Source of the DNA: Guptibacillus hwajinpoensis
Lineage (GTDB): Bacteria > Bacillota > Bacilli > Bacillales > Guptibacillaceae
Direction: 5' to 3'
Assembly: GCF_001039475.1 (NCBI RefSeq)
Contig: NZ_LELK01000001.1
Span: 15,436 to 79,435, forward strand
Length of the DNA: 64,000 nt
In this document: positions 53,133 to 61,523 of the stretch, piece by piece
How positions within the stretch are numbered: position 1 is the stretch's first letter
Layout of the letters: each line of letters starts with the position of its first letter
The notes under the pieces: generated by a model
Told to the model about the DNA's origin: nothing
Seen by the model: the letters and a program-made list of their open reading frames with translations, nothing else
Database searches by the model: none
Translations under genes and position numbers: made by a program

Positions 53133-54320
53133 ATGCAAATAAGAGTGAAAAGTGGGGACAGCCTCTGGAAATACAGCCGCGTATTTCAAATACCGCTCAA
53201 GCTTATATTAGATAGTAATAATCTAGATAATCCTAATCAGCTCATGATTGGTGAAGTGATTCAAATTCCTGGATATGTGACGAAAAGCTATACAATAAAG
53301 CCAGGTGATACCTTATGGAAAATTGCTGGTTGGTATCAAGCACCGCTTGACGGTGTGCTTTTACTTAATGATGCAAATCCGTTCGCATTAAAGCCGGGCG
53401 AGAAAGTAAATATTCCTATTCGTGTAACATGGTCTCTCGTGAATCCAATCCAGAACTATGACTACAACACCTTAGTTACAGATGTACGTAAGATTCATGC
53501 CGTATACCCCTTTATCAAACAAGGTGTAATCGGTGAATCGGTTATGGGAAAGCCGCTGCCAGAATTAGTGGTTGGAAAGGGAAACAAAAAGGTACACATG
53601 AATGCTTCTTTCCATGCGAATGAATGGCTCACTTCTGCGCTCCTGATGAAGTTTATAGATGATTATGCTCGCGAACTCACAAACAGTCAAATGTTAAGTG
53701 GTGTGTCACTTCCTCCCCTCTACGAATCTACATCATTGTCTCTAGTTCCGATGGTCAATCCAGATGGAGTTGATATTGTCATAAATGGATTACCTGAAGA
53801 AGAGCCTTATCGTACTTTGGTAGACGAGATCAATAACGGTAGTAATCAATTCAATCGGTGGAAAGCAAATGTTCGGGGCGTAGATCTAAATAATCAATAT
53901 CCTGCTAAGTGGGAAGTAGAGGCTCAACGTAAGCCAACTAAGCCATCTCCAAGAAATTATCCTGGGAAGGCTCCTCTAACTGAACCGGAAGCGATTGCTC
54001 TAGCAGATTTATCTAGACGAAAAAAGTTCGATCGTGCTCTTGCTTTTCATTCACAGGGAGAAGTGATTTATTGGGGTTATGAGGGACTTGAGCCTCCTGA
54101 ATCAGAAAGGCTCGTTACTGAATATTCGCGTCTAAGTGGCTATACTGGTGTACGCTACGTAGATAGCTACGCGGGTTATAAAGATTGGTTTATTAAAGAA
54201 TTTAGAAAACCAGGTTTTACAGTAGAGATAGGGAAAGGAGAAAGTCCACTTCCACTTTCGCAATTCAGTAAAATTTATCAGGATACGATTGGAATTTTTC
54301 TATCCTCGCTATACATGTAA
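53133..54320 (+). CDS. yqgT: gamma-D-glutamyl-L-diamino acid endopeptidase I (LysM-M14)
   Basis: Peptidoglycan hydrolase of 395 residues. Two LysM domains (1-47, beginning IRVKSGDSLW, and 50-97, YTIKPGDTLW) are followed by an M14 carboxypeptidase-like domain. Zinc ligands are in HANEWLTSAL (HxxE) and FHSQGEV; VNPDGVDIV and VDLNNQYPA are substrate-pocket motifs; the catalytic glutamate is in TVEIGKGESP. No signal peptide is visible, as for the Bacillus sphaericus enzyme family active in spores. Position matches yqgT. Confidence 0.93.
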   Translation: MQIRVKSGDSLWKYSRVFQIPLKLILDSNNLDNPNQLMIGEVIQIPGYVTKSYTIKPGDTLWKIAGWYQAPLDGVLLLNDANPFALKPGEKVNIPIRVTWSLVNPIQNYDYNTLVTDVRKIHAVYPFIKQGVIGESVMGKPLPELVVGKGNKKVHMNASFHANEWLTSALLMKFIDDYARELTNSQMLSGVSLPPLYESTSLSLVPMVNPDGVDIVINGLPEEEPYRTLVDEINNGSNQFNRWKANVRGVDLNNQYPAKWEVEAQRKPTKPSPRNYPGKAPLTEPEAIALADLSRRKKFDRALAFHSQGEVIYWGYEGLEPPESERLVTEYSRLSGYTGVRYVDSYAGYKDWFIKEFRKPGFTVEIGKGESPLPLSQFSKIYQDTIGIFLSSLYM

Positions 54321-54329
54321 TAGCGTCGG

Positions 54330-54357
54330 TTGTCATTTGGGCTATTTTCTGTAATAA
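54330..54357 (+). promoter_or_regulatory. Candidate promoter of the thiamine operon
   Basis: TTGTCA (54330-54335), a 16-base spacer and TAATAA (54352-54357), about 25 bases ahead of the riboswitch. Confidence 0.5.
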
Positions 54358-54379
54358 TAAAACTAATTTCATATTGTTT

Positions 54380-54523
54380 AAGACTAGGGGTGCCTTCATT
54401 TTGGGAAGGCTGAGAAAAGGAAACCTTATTTCCTTTACCCTTGAACCTGATCTGGTTTGTACCAGCGTAGGGAAGTCGGTAGTGTTTTCTACCCCCATTC
54501 CATACGTGGAATGGGGTTTTTTG
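54380..54523 (+). ncRNA. TPP riboswitch (THI element) with terminator
   Basis: The conserved blocks CTAGGGGTGCC, GGCTGAGA, ACCCTTGAACCTGATCTGG and CAGCGTAGGGAAGT occur in order (aptamer to about 54480). A CCCCATTCCA / TGGAATGGGG terminator with a T6 run follows at 54492-54523. Thiamine pyrophosphate should terminate transcription of thiE-thiS-thiG-thiO-thiD. Confidence 0.97.
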
Positions 54524-54534
54524 TTTTTATAATT

Positions 54535-54752
54535 GGCTTTTTTCTAAAAGGTTGTTGCTTTTGGAAATATTTTCGCAAAAGAACCTGACTTCGCAAATTG
54601 GAGCGGAAGGATGCTCGACTCCTGCGGGACTAGCGGGACAGGTGAGACCCCACAGGAGCGTTAGCGACGAGGAGGCCCACCGCCCGCCCCGCGGAAAGCG
54701 AGCATCCTGTAGCGGAAATTAACCCTTATAGCAACAAAGTATACGAAAGAGC
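54535..54752 (+). repeat. Long intergenic repeat copy in the thiE leader
   Basis: About 218 bases with imperfect terminal inverted repeats (GGCTTTTTTCTAAAAG versus CTTTTCGTAT-type at the far end). The GC-rich core (about 54609-54710) folds through GGATGCTCG / CGAGCATCC and CTCCTGCGGG / CCCACAGGAG-type stems and is flanked by GGAGCGGAA (54600-54608) and AGCGGAA (54711-54717). No open frame. It lies between the TPP riboswitch terminator and thiE. Confidence 0.85.
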
Positions 54753-54810
54753 CTTTTAATTTAATTTTTAATACGAGCTCACTATTTTAATATCCTTAAG
54801 GAGGCTACTT

Positions 54811-55446
54811 ATGAAAGATTTTCGATTATATGTGATTACAGGAGAAGAATTTCATCCAACACGTGGTGTTGTAGAAGTGATGGAAGAAGCGATTAAGGGT
54901 GGAGCAGATATCATTCAGCTTCGTGATAAGACGAATTCAAAACGAGTTGTACTAGACAAAGCAAGAAAACTTAGAGAGTTAACAAGAAAATACGACGTTC
55001 CATTTATTGTGAATGATCATATTGACATTGCGCTTGCCGTTGATGCGGATGGTATTCATCTTGGTCAGGATGACATGCCCCTACATCTTGCGCGAGACAT
55101 CGTTGGAAAAGACAAAATAATTGGCATTTCTACTCACCGTATTCAAGAAGCTCGAGAGGCTGAACAAGGAGGGGCGGATTATATAGGTGCCGGCCCGATA
55201 TTCCCGACAAATAGCAAGAGCGATGTGGTTGATCCTGTTACAACATCTTATCTTGATGAAGTTGTTTCTGAAATCAGCATTCCATTTGTTGCGATAGGTG
55301 GAATTAAACTGCATAACGTAGCTGATGTCGTCAATTCTGGCGCGAACCGCATCTGTGTGATTAGTGAAGTAGTCGGGAGTGAAGATGTGAAAGGGACGTG
55401 CGAAATGTTCATTCAGAAAATTGGAGAAAAGGTGATTCAGTTATGA
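54811..55446 (+). CDS. thiE: Thiamine-phosphate synthase
   Basis: Joins HMP-PP and the thiazole phosphate to thiamine phosphate. 211 residues, TIM barrel. Conserved parts: GADIIQLRDK, VNDHIDIALAVDADGIHLGQDDMP, GADYIGAGPIFPTNSK and FVAIGGI. The intact phosphate and pyrophosphate motifs favour ThiE over the regulator TenI. AAGGAGG site. Overlaps thiS by four bases. Confidence 0.94.
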   Translation: MKDFRLYVITGEEFHPTRGVVEVMEEAIKGGADIIQLRDKTNSKRVVLDKARKLRELTRKYDVPFIVNDHIDIALAVDADGIHLGQDDMPLHLARDIVGKDKIIGISTHRIQEAREAEQGGADYIGAGPIFPTNSKSDVVDPVTTSYLDEVVSEISIPFVAIGGIKLHNVADVVNSGANRICVISEVVGSEDVKGTCEMFIQKIGEKVIQL

Positions 55447-55640
55447 ATCTATTAATTAATGGTGAACCCTATCATCTTGAAGTAACAACATTAAAAGAGG
55501 TTGTTTCGTCCTTTGGACTTCAAGAAGGGTTAGTCGTCACAGAAATAGATGGAACAATCATTGATCGATCTAAATGGGCAAATACAAACGTTGAGGAAGG
55601 CATGAAAATTGAGTTAGTTCATTTTGTTGGGGGAGGGTGA
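55443..55640 (+). CDS. thiS: Sulfur carrier protein ThiS
   Basis: Ubiquitin-like carrier of 65 residues ending in the GGG tail (VHFVGGG) that is adenylated and converted to a thiocarboxylate for thiazole formation. ATG 55443 overlaps the thiE stop (ATGA); the open frame extends 45 bases upstream within thiE. The activating enzyme ThiF is not encoded in this operon. Confidence 0.95.
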   Translation: MNLLINGEPYHLEVTTLKEVVSSFGLQEGLVVTEIDGTIIDRSKWANTNVEEGMKIELVHFVGGG

Positions 55641-55645
55641 CACTA

Positions 55646-56407
55646 ATGGGGGATAAATTAACGATTGCTGGGATTCAGTTATCATCTCGTCTTTTTCTAG
55701 GAACAGGTAGGTATCCAAATCCCTATATTCAGAATCAAGCAATAGAAGCATCAGAAGCTGAAGTTCTTACATTCGCTATTAGAAGGGTGAATTTAAATGA
55801 GCCTGGTGAAGATGCTATTCTACAGCATATTGAAGGGAAATCATTTCGTTATTTGCCGAATACCTCGGGTGCAACAACAGCGGAGGAAGCAATTAGAATA
55901 GCACGCTTAGCAAAGGCATCTGGATTGAGTGATTGGATTAAAGTTGAGATAAGCAATAACGAGAAAACCCTCATGCCTGATCCTATCGAAACGTTGAAGG
56001 CGACAGAAGTACTTGCTAATGAGGGATTTATCGTTCTACCGTATACGTCAGATGATCCTGGCCTTTGCTATAAACTGCAGGAAGCTGGAGCAGCAGCAGT
56101 TATGCCAGGTGGGTCACCAATTGGGACCGGACTTGGGATCTTAAACCCCTATAACATCGAGATGATTACAGAACAGCTTACGGTTCCAGTCATCGTAGAT
56201 GCAGGACTAGGTAATGCTTCGGATGTGACGAAAGCGATGGAGCTAGGTGCGGAAGGTGTGCTTCTTAATACTGCAATTGCCAAAGCAAGAAATCCAGTAA
56301 AAATGGCTGAAGCTGTGAAATATGCCATCTATGCAGGAAGATTATCTTATTTAGCTGGCCGAATTCCAAAGAAGAAGTATGCAACCGCAAGCAGTCCAAT
56401 TCTTTAA
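55646..56407 (+). CDS. thiG: Thiazole synthase
   Basis: Forms the thiazole phosphate from DXP, ThiS thiocarboxylate and dehydroglycine. About 253 residues; Schiff-base lysine in DWIKVEI (near 95), with [11 protein letters not shown] and VIVDAGLG as phosphate-binding loops. ATG 55646 is spaced from the GGGGGAGGG site. A repeat element begins immediately after its stop codon. Confidence 0.95.
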   Translation: MGDKLTIAGIQLSSRLFLGTGRYPNPYIQNQAIEASEAEVLTFAIRRVNLNEPGEDAILQHIEGKSFRYLPNTSGATTAEEAIRIARLAKASGLSDWIKVEISNNEKTLMPDPIETLKATEVLANEGFIVLPYTSDDPGLCYKLQEAGAAAVMPGGSPIGTGLGILNPYNIEMITEQLTVPVIVDAGLGNASDVTKAMELGAEGVLLNTAIAKARNPVKMAEAVKYAIYAGRLSYLAGRIPKKKYATASSPIL

Positions 56408-56514
56408 GGCTGTTTTGTGAAAAATTGTTGCTTTTGTAACAAATATTGAAAAAACCACACTGAGTGATTGGAGCGGAAATAATCGCAATAGCAACATTGT
56501 TTACGAAAAGAGCC
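56408..56514 (+). repeat. Short intergenic repeat copy between thiG and thiO
   Basis: 107 bases beginning at the base after the thiG stop codon. Left end GGCTGTTTTGTGAAAAATTGTTGC, a single GGAGCGGAA (56470-56478) and right end GCAACATTG-TTTACGAAAAG-AGCC. The GC-rich core is absent. It lies inside the operon, so it is transcribed. Confidence 0.8.
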
Positions 56515-56542
56515 TTTTTGAAAAAAGCGAAGGGGGAGTTAG

Positions 56543-57628
56543 ATGGCAAGGATAACGATTGTAGGTGGTGGTGTTATTGGACTTTCAATTGCATATGAGT
56601 GTCAGAAGAGAGGACATGAACTGACCATCGTTGAAGCCGGGGAATGTGGTGGACAAGCTTCAGGAGCAGCTGCAGGTATGCTTGCTCCTTATTCTGAGAT
56701 TGAAGAGGATCCCGATGATTTTTTTAGACTTTGTCAACGAAGTCTTCAGCTCTTTCCAGCATGGCAGAATGAAATTAAACAATCTGCACAAATAGATTTT
56801 GAATATAACGAAAGTGGAAGTCTTTATTGTATCTTTCATGAAGCTGATCGACTATCACTTGAAACAAAGAAAAGCTGGCAAAAGAAATTTGGGGTTGAAT
56901 CATTTATTTTGAGTGGGGACGAAGTTAGACAAAAAGAACCTGAGTTATCTGGCGAAATAGTGGCTGGGCTATGGTGTCCAGAAGAATCACATATCTATGC
57001 ACCTGACTATGTCTCGGCTCTATTACAAGCTTGTCGAAATACAGGCGTTTGCGTAATTGAACATGCAGGTGAAGCTACGCTAGGAGAAGATAATGAGGTT
57101 ATTACGGAACATTATGAAATAGAAGCTGATTATACAGTCATAGCAACCGGGGCCTGGGCAATGAAATGGGAAGAGAAACTTGGTTTTTCTCTACCTATAT
57201 TTCCAATTAGGGGACAAATTTGTGCTTATGAAGGTCCTTCCCTCAAGCATATCATCTTTACAAGTCAGGGTTATCTTGTATCAAAAGAAAACGGGTCACT
57301 AGTGTCAGGGGCTTCTGAGGATATAGCGGGATTTAATACTGACGTAACAACACATGGAATTCGCCGTCTTGAGAAATGGAGTAAAAAAATTGTACCAAAG
57401 TTACTATCTGAAACACCATTCCATACGTGGGCTGGTTTGAGACCTGCAACACAAGATGGGTTCCCCCTTATTGGGAGGTTGCAAGATAGCCCGAAAGTTA
57501 TTCTAGCAACAGGCCACTACCGAAATGGCATTTTGCTTAGTCCTGTTACCGCAAAGATAGTTGCAGATGAAATAGATGGAAAGACACATGATTTAGCGAT
57601 AGGTAATTTCAGACCAGAACGTTTTTAG
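56543..57628 (+). CDS. thiO: Glycine oxidase ThiO
   Basis: FAD enzyme that oxidises glycine to the imine (dehydroglycine) used by ThiG. 361 residues of the DAO family. FAD-binding VGGGVIGLSIAYECQKRG at the N-terminus, SGAAAGMLAPYSE, ATGAWA and the C-terminal GHYRNGILLSPVTA. AGGGGG site. The order thiG-thiO differs from that in B. subtilis, where thiO leads. Confidence 0.94.
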   Translation: MARITIVGGGVIGLSIAYECQKRGHELTIVEAGECGGQASGAAAGMLAPYSEIEEDPDDFFRLCQRSLQLFPAWQNEIKQSAQIDFEYNESGSLYCIFHEADRLSLETKKSWQKKFGVESFILSGDEVRQKEPELSGEIVAGLWCPEESHIYAPDYVSALLQACRNTGVCVIEHAGEATLGEDNEVITEHYEIEADYTVIATGAWAMKWEEKLGFSLPIFPIRGQICAYEGPSLKHIIFTSQGYLVSKENGSLVSGASEDIAGFNTDVTTHGIRRLEKWSKKIVPKLLSETPFHTWAGLRPATQDGFPLIGRLQDSPKVILATGHYRNGILLSPVTAKIVADEIDGKTHDLAIGNFRPERF

Positions 57629-57654
57629 TATACATAGAATGGGAGAGGATGGGA

Positions 57655-58461
57655 ATGAGAAAAACACTAACGATAGCAGGGTCCGATAGTGGAGGTGGAG
57701 CTGGAATACAGGCAGACTTAAAAACATTTCAAGAACGAGATGTTTTTGGTACAAGCGTTATTACAGCTATAACAGCACAAAATACGCTTGGCGTTCACGA
57801 TGTATATCCTCAAACAGTAGAGGCGGTTCGTTCACAACTTAACGCAGTGCTTTCAGATATTGGAGCAGATTCAGTGAAAACAGGCATGCTTTTCTCGAGC
57901 GAACTGATTGTTGCTGTTTCGGAAATCATAAAAGCGTACCAAGTACCTAATTTGGTAATTGACCCTGTAATGATTGCGAAGGGTGGGGCATCTCTTCTTC
58001 AAAAAGAAGCCATTCTTGCTCTAAAGGAAAAGTTGCTTCCAATTGGGAAAGTGATTACTCCAAATCTTCCTGAGGCATCTGAGCTACTAAATGGACAATC
58101 AATTAGGTCAGTTGACGAGATGGAACAAGCGGCTAAGTTATTACATCAAAGTGGAGCAGAAAGTGTATTAATAAAAGGCGGTCATTTGGAAGGTGCTACT
58201 TCTATTGATGTGTTGTACGATCAAGGTCGATTTTATCATTACGAAGCGAAGCGAATTGATACGAAGCATACACACGGAACTGGGTGTACGTATTCCGCAT
58301 GTATCGCAGCAGAACTTGCAAAAGGTCAATCGTTGCCGGAAGCTGTTTCGATTGCAAAAGATTTCATCACAGCGGCAATTACACACTCTTTATCCATTGG
58401 AGAAGGCATCGGACCTACAAATCACGCCGCCTATCGTCATTTTGTATCGACACGCATATAG
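57655..58461 (+). CDS. thiD: Hydroxymethylpyrimidine / phosphomethylpyrimidine kinase
   Basis: Phosphorylates HMP and HMP-P to HMP-PP. About 268 residues, ribokinase fold. Motifs: GSDSGGGAGIQADLKTF at the N-terminus, VIDPVMIAKGG in the middle and HTHGTGCTYSACIAAELA with the catalytic Asp/Cys region. ATG 57655 has good spacing to the GGGAGAGG site; ATG 57649 touches it. Last gene of the thiamine operon; terminator follows. Confidence 0.95.
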   Translation: MRKTLTIAGSDSGGGAGIQADLKTFQERDVFGTSVITAITAQNTLGVHDVYPQTVEAVRSQLNAVLSDIGADSVKTGMLFSSELIVAVSEIIKAYQVPNLVIDPVMIAKGGASLLQKEAILALKEKLLPIGKVITPNLPEASELLNGQSIRSVDEMEQAAKLLHQSGAESVLIKGGHLEGATSIDVLYDQGRFYHYEAKRIDTKHTHGTGCTYSACIAAELAKGQSLPEAVSIAKDFITAAITHSLSIGEGIGPTNHAAYRHFVSTRI

Positions 58462-58492
58462 CAACCCTGCATTCATTGCAGGGTTTTTTATA
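58462..58492 (+). terminator. Terminator of the thiamine operon
   Basis: AACCCTGCA / TGCAGGGTT stem with a short loop and a T6 tail. Confidence 0.88.
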
Positions 58493-58521
58493 TGCCTGTT
58501 TTGAAATGGCTCTTTTCTAAA

Positions 58522-58736
58522 GGCTCTTTTCTAAAAGATTGTTGTTATGAAAGGATTTTCTTAAAAGAACCTGACTTCGCTAATTGGAGCGGAAGAAAGC
58601 TCGACTCCTGCGGGACTAGCGGGACAGGTGAGACCCCGCAGGAGCGTTAGCGACGAGGAGGCTCACCGCCCGCCCAAAGCGAGCATTCTGGAGCGGAAAT
58701 TGATCACCTATAGCAACAATGTCTACGAAAAGAGCC
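58522..58736 (+). repeat. Long intergenic repeat copy after thiD
   Basis: About 215 bases. Ends GGCTCTTTT and AAAAGAGCC are exact inverted repeats; the inner ends match imperfectly. The GC-rich core (58595-58689) contains a perfect CTCCTGCGGG / CCCGCAGGAG stem and is flanked by identical GGAGCGGAA repeats (58586-58594, 58690-58698). A tandem 14-base duplication of the left tip (GGCTCTTTTCTAAA) starts at 58508. No open frame. Confidence 0.88.
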
Positions 58737-58832
58737 TTTTAAAGAAAATTCTTAAAACCCTTTAGAATGGTGTATAGAAACGTAATATGATATAAACGAT
58801 AAGAGAAACCCATTTAATAGAAAGGTTGCCCG

Positions 58833-59528
58833 ATGAAAACAATTATGGAAGCAAGAAATGTGAAAAATGAACGAGTGGACGATGTCCATTTCGAATTGAT
58901 GGAAGAAACACTTACCACTATGATCGGTCCATCAGGTTCTGGAAAGAGCAGTTTATTAATGCTGCTAAATAGACTTGAAGATCCTGATGAGGGAGAAATT
59001 TATTTCAAGAGTAAAAAAATCGAGCAGTATCCTATTAATGAGTTAAGACGCAATATTGGTATGGTATTTCAACAAGCTCATTTATTTGATGGGACTGTAG
59101 AAGATAACTTAAAATTTGGTCCTCGTCTTAAAAAGAAATGGAGTCAAAATCTTGGATCAGAACTACTTGAGAAAGTGCAGTTACCTGTAGATATTTTGAC
59201 GAAAGATGTTAGTCATCTATCGGGTGGTGAGCAACAAAGAGTAGCATTTGCTAGAACGCTCGCAAATGATCCTGAAGTGCTACTTCTTGATGAGGTGACA
59301 AGTGCCTTAGATATGCGTACGGTTGAGTGGATGGAAAAGTTATTACATAGGCTCGTTGATGAAGAGGGGAAGACCATTTTAATGATTACACATGATTTGA
59401 AGCAGGCGGAGCGATTAGGGAGCTACACTCTGTTTATGAATGAAGGGCGTTTGGAAGAAAAAGGCGAAACGAGTGAATTATTTCGTCATCCAAACTCTAA
59501 TGCGCTGAAGAAATTTATTGAGGCTTAA
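58833..59528 (+). CDS. ABC transporter ATP-binding protein (FetA/YbbL-like)
   Basis: ATPase of 231 residues. Walker A GPSGSGKSS, Q-loop VFQQAHLF, signature LSGGEQQR, Walker B LLLDEVTSALD (EV in place of the usual EP, as in FetA-type proteins), and VTHD-like MITHDLKQ. Partner of the UPF0014 permease three bases downstream. Related E. coli FetAB is annotated as an iron exporter; substrate here is open. Its ribosome binding site (AAAGGTTG) is weak. Confidence 0.86.
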   Translation: MKTIMEARNVKNERVDDVHFELMEETLTTMIGPSGSGKSSLLMLLNRLEDPDEGEIYFKSKKIEQYPINELRRNIGMVFQQAHLFDGTVEDNLKFGPRLKKKWSQNLGSELLEKVQLPVDILTKDVSHLSGGEQQRVAFARTLANDPEVLLLDEVTSALDMRTVEWMEKLLHRLVDEEGKTILMITHDLKQAERLGSYTLFMNEGRLEEKGETSELFRHPNSNALKKFIEA

Positions 59529-59531
59529 CGC

Positions 59532-60305
59532 ATGACGAATATTTCTAATTTATCTTTGTTAACGATGATTCTTTTTGTCATGATTCCCGTATCGCTTTCA
59601 TATTTGTATTCGCTTGGAATTGGGAAATCGGCTATATGGTCGTCGCTTCGTGGTGTAGTTCAACTGTTCTTGATTGGCTATATTCTAACATTCTTGTTTT
59701 CTATACCTGATTGGCAGGGTATAGGGTTGTGGGTAGCTGTTATGTTAGTGATTGCTTCATTTCAAGCTAGTAGGAGAGGTCAGGGTATTCCACATGCCTT
59801 TCTTTTATCATTAAGCTCATTAATCTTAATTGAAGTTTTTGTTCTTTCCCTATGGATTGTATTTGATATTATTCCATTTCGTTCTGAACAGGTTATTCCT
59901 ATGAGTGGAATGATTATCGGAAATAGCATGGTAGCGGCAGGACTTGCATTTGAACGAATGAAAAATGAGTTTCACAGCAACCAGGGTAAGGTTCTTGCTG
60001 CGCTGTCACTCGGAGCAAATGCTTCTCAAGCATCCCAAATGATTATTAGAAAGACCATTCGTGCAGCGATGATCCCTAATGTAGATAGGTTGAAAACGAT
60101 AGGGCTTGTTCAACTTCCTGGTATGATGACTGGTCTAATACTTGGAGGAGCTTCGCCTATTGAGGCGATTCGATATCAAATTGTGATTTCAATTAGTGTC
60201 TTTTCAACTGTTTCGATATGTGCGATGATTATTTCACTTGTGACCTATCGCTTTTTCTTTAACCAAAATATGCAGTTGCAAACTATTGAAGGAGGTAATG
60301 ACTAA
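59532..60305 (+). CDS. ABC transporter permease (FetB/YbbM, UPF0014)
   Basis: Membrane protein of 257 residues with about seven hydrophobic segments. UPF0014 motifs include GVVQLFLIGYIL, MSGMIIGNSMVAAGLAFERM and the C-terminal GLVQLPGMMTGLILGGASPIEAIRYQI. It pairs with the ATPase upstream. Its stop codon overlaps the start of the thiamine-binding YqgV gene (TAATG), so all three are coupled. Confidence 0.88.
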   Translation: MTNISNLSLLTMILFVMIPVSLSYLYSLGIGKSAIWSSLRGVVQLFLIGYILTFLFSIPDWQGIGLWVAVMLVIASFQASRRGQGIPHAFLLSLSSLILIEVFVLSLWIVFDIIPFRSEQVIPMSGMIIGNSMVAAGLAFERMKNEFHSNQGKVLAALSLGANASQASQMIIRKTIRAAMIPNVDRLKTIGLVQLPGMMTGLILGGASPIEAIRYQIVISISVFSTVSICAMIISLVTYRFFFNQNMQLQTIEGGND

Positions 60306-60610
60306 TGGCAATTGTAGACGTTACAGTAATTCCAATAGGTACAGAAAGCCCGAGTGTTAGTAAGTATGTAGCTGATGTACAGAAAATACTTGATTCCTAC
60401 ACCGATCGAATTTCTTATCGATTAACACCAATGAGTACACTAATTGAAGGAGATTTAAAAGATCTTCTCGAGGTTGTACAAGCTATACATGAAGCGCCAT
60501 TTCAAGCTGGAATTGATCGGGTTGCAACGAATATCCGAATTGATGATCGACGTGATAAGAAAGTGAAAATGGATGATAAACTTGATTCTGTAAAGAAGCA
60601 TTTAACATAA
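60305..60610 (+). CDS. yqgV: MTH1187-family thiamine-binding protein (YqgV)
   Basis: Protein of 101 residues with a ferredoxin-like fold. The start MAIVDVTVIPIGTESPSVSKYV, YRLTPMSTLIEGDLKDLLEV and a later RVATNIRIDDRRDK are the DUF77/MTH1187 pattern. Members bind thiamine or related pyrimidines; physiological role unclear. It overlaps the ABC permease stop codon and is followed by a terminator. Its distance from the thiamine operon is only about 1.8 kb. Confidence 0.92.
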   Translation: MAIVDVTVIPIGTESPSVSKYVADVQKILDSYTDRISYRLTPMSTLIEGDLKDLLEVVQAIHEAPFQAGIDRVATNIRIDDRRDKKVKMDDKLDSVKKHLT

Positions 60611-60640
60611 AAAAAACAGCCATAATGGCTGTTTTTTTTA
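60609..60640. terminator. Bidirectional terminator between yqgV and yqgW
   Basis: AAACAGCCAT / ATGGCTGTTT stem with A8 and T8 tracts on the two sides. Confidence 0.9.
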
Positions 60641-60823
60641 GTGGCCTCCGCCGCCCCCAGATCCGAAAAGAATATCGATCATAGTAGCAACAGTAAAGGC
60701 ACCAAAGACTAGAACTGTTAGTCCTGCAAAAGCAAGGCCCATAAAGTTCTTTTCACGAAGTGAGCGGAATACGCCCCATACGCAAAAAATCGTAACAACT
60801 GCAAAAATAATGGCTAAACCCAT
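60638..60823 (-). CDS. yqgW: DUF2759 membrane protein (YqgW-like)
   Basis: Small membrane protein of 61 residues with two hydrophobic helices (LAIIFAVVTIFCVWGVF and LAFAGLTVLVFGAFTVATMI) joined by a basic loop, ending in SGGGGGH. DUF2759 pattern. ATG 60823 has a GGGAGG site; the frame extends seven codons further without one. Function unknown. Confidence 0.88.
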   Translation of the reverse strand: MGLAIIFAVVTIFCVWGVFRSLREKNFMGLAFAGLTVLVFGAFTVATMIDILFGSGGGGGH

Positions 60824-60970
60824 TCGGAATACCTCCCTATCCATGCGTTCATAATCAGTATACCCGGAAATATGCTATGGCATGGTTAAATCTGAAATTT
60901 TTCTAACTTGAAGGGTATGTACTATAAGTCCTTTCTTATTTTAACCGTTTTCTTTTCGTTTGTCGAGGTG

Positions 60971-61447
60971 TTATTCCGTCATAAATGTAAGTTGAAGACC
61001 GTATGCACGAGCAATTCCCTCTATTAACTCAATGTAACTTTGATCAATATACAAAACTTCTTGATCTTGTGCGATAACATGTTCCTCGAACTGAATCAGA
61101 GCCATTTTTATTTCCTCATCTTCTCCATGGTTTATTGTGAAACCTGCCACCATATTCTTGTAGAGGTAATAGTCATTATTTTGAGATACAAATCCGTAAT
61201 CTGTGAAAATGGCCTTTTGTACTGTTAATTTTGAAAGGACAAGAAGTGGGTAGAATTCTTCATATACATCTTTTGAGATATAGTAATCTTTAAGAGCCAT
61301 CGCTTCCTGTTTATTCGATATGATTACAAGTTGCTTATCACGATCAATTACTGTTGCGAGCTCTGCTGTTTTTCTAACAAGTTGAGCTGTAAATCCAGGT
61401 AACTTACCTATAGGTGGTTTCATTTCAACTCCGTAAACAGTGTTCAT
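60971..61447 (-). CDS. Hypothetical protein of about 158 residues
   Basis: I do not recognise a family with confidence. The protein is soluble, with mixed helix and strand, and no cysteine. Parts: VYGVEMKPPIGKLPGFTAQL, KTAELATVIDRDKQLVIISNKQEAM, LLVLSKLTVQKAIFTDYGFV and a C-terminal helix that contains YIDQSYIELIEGIARAYGL. The start ATG 61447 has an AAGGAG site nine bases upstream; ATG 61456 directly abuts it. It is divergent from yqgX. Confidence 0.75.
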   Translation of the reverse strand: MNTVYGVEMKPPIGKLPGFTAQLVRKTAELATVIDRDKQLVIISNKQEAMALKDYYISKDVYEEFYPLLVLSKLTVQKAIFTDYGFVSQNNDYYLYKNMVAGFTINHGEDEEIKMALIQFEEHVIAQDQEVLYIDQSYIELIEGIARAYGLQLTFMTE

Positions 61448-61523
61448 TGCGAACATCTCCTTTTGTACAACCTTTTGTATAGTGTAGAATAAGAAGCATA
61501 ATCTTTCAATGGAGGCGATGACA

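Noticed and set aside
54600-54720. GC-rich block as foreign gene or transposase fragment
   Set aside because: No open reading frame on either strand, and the same block recurs at 58586-58698 as a hairpin; better explained as a non-coding repeat core.
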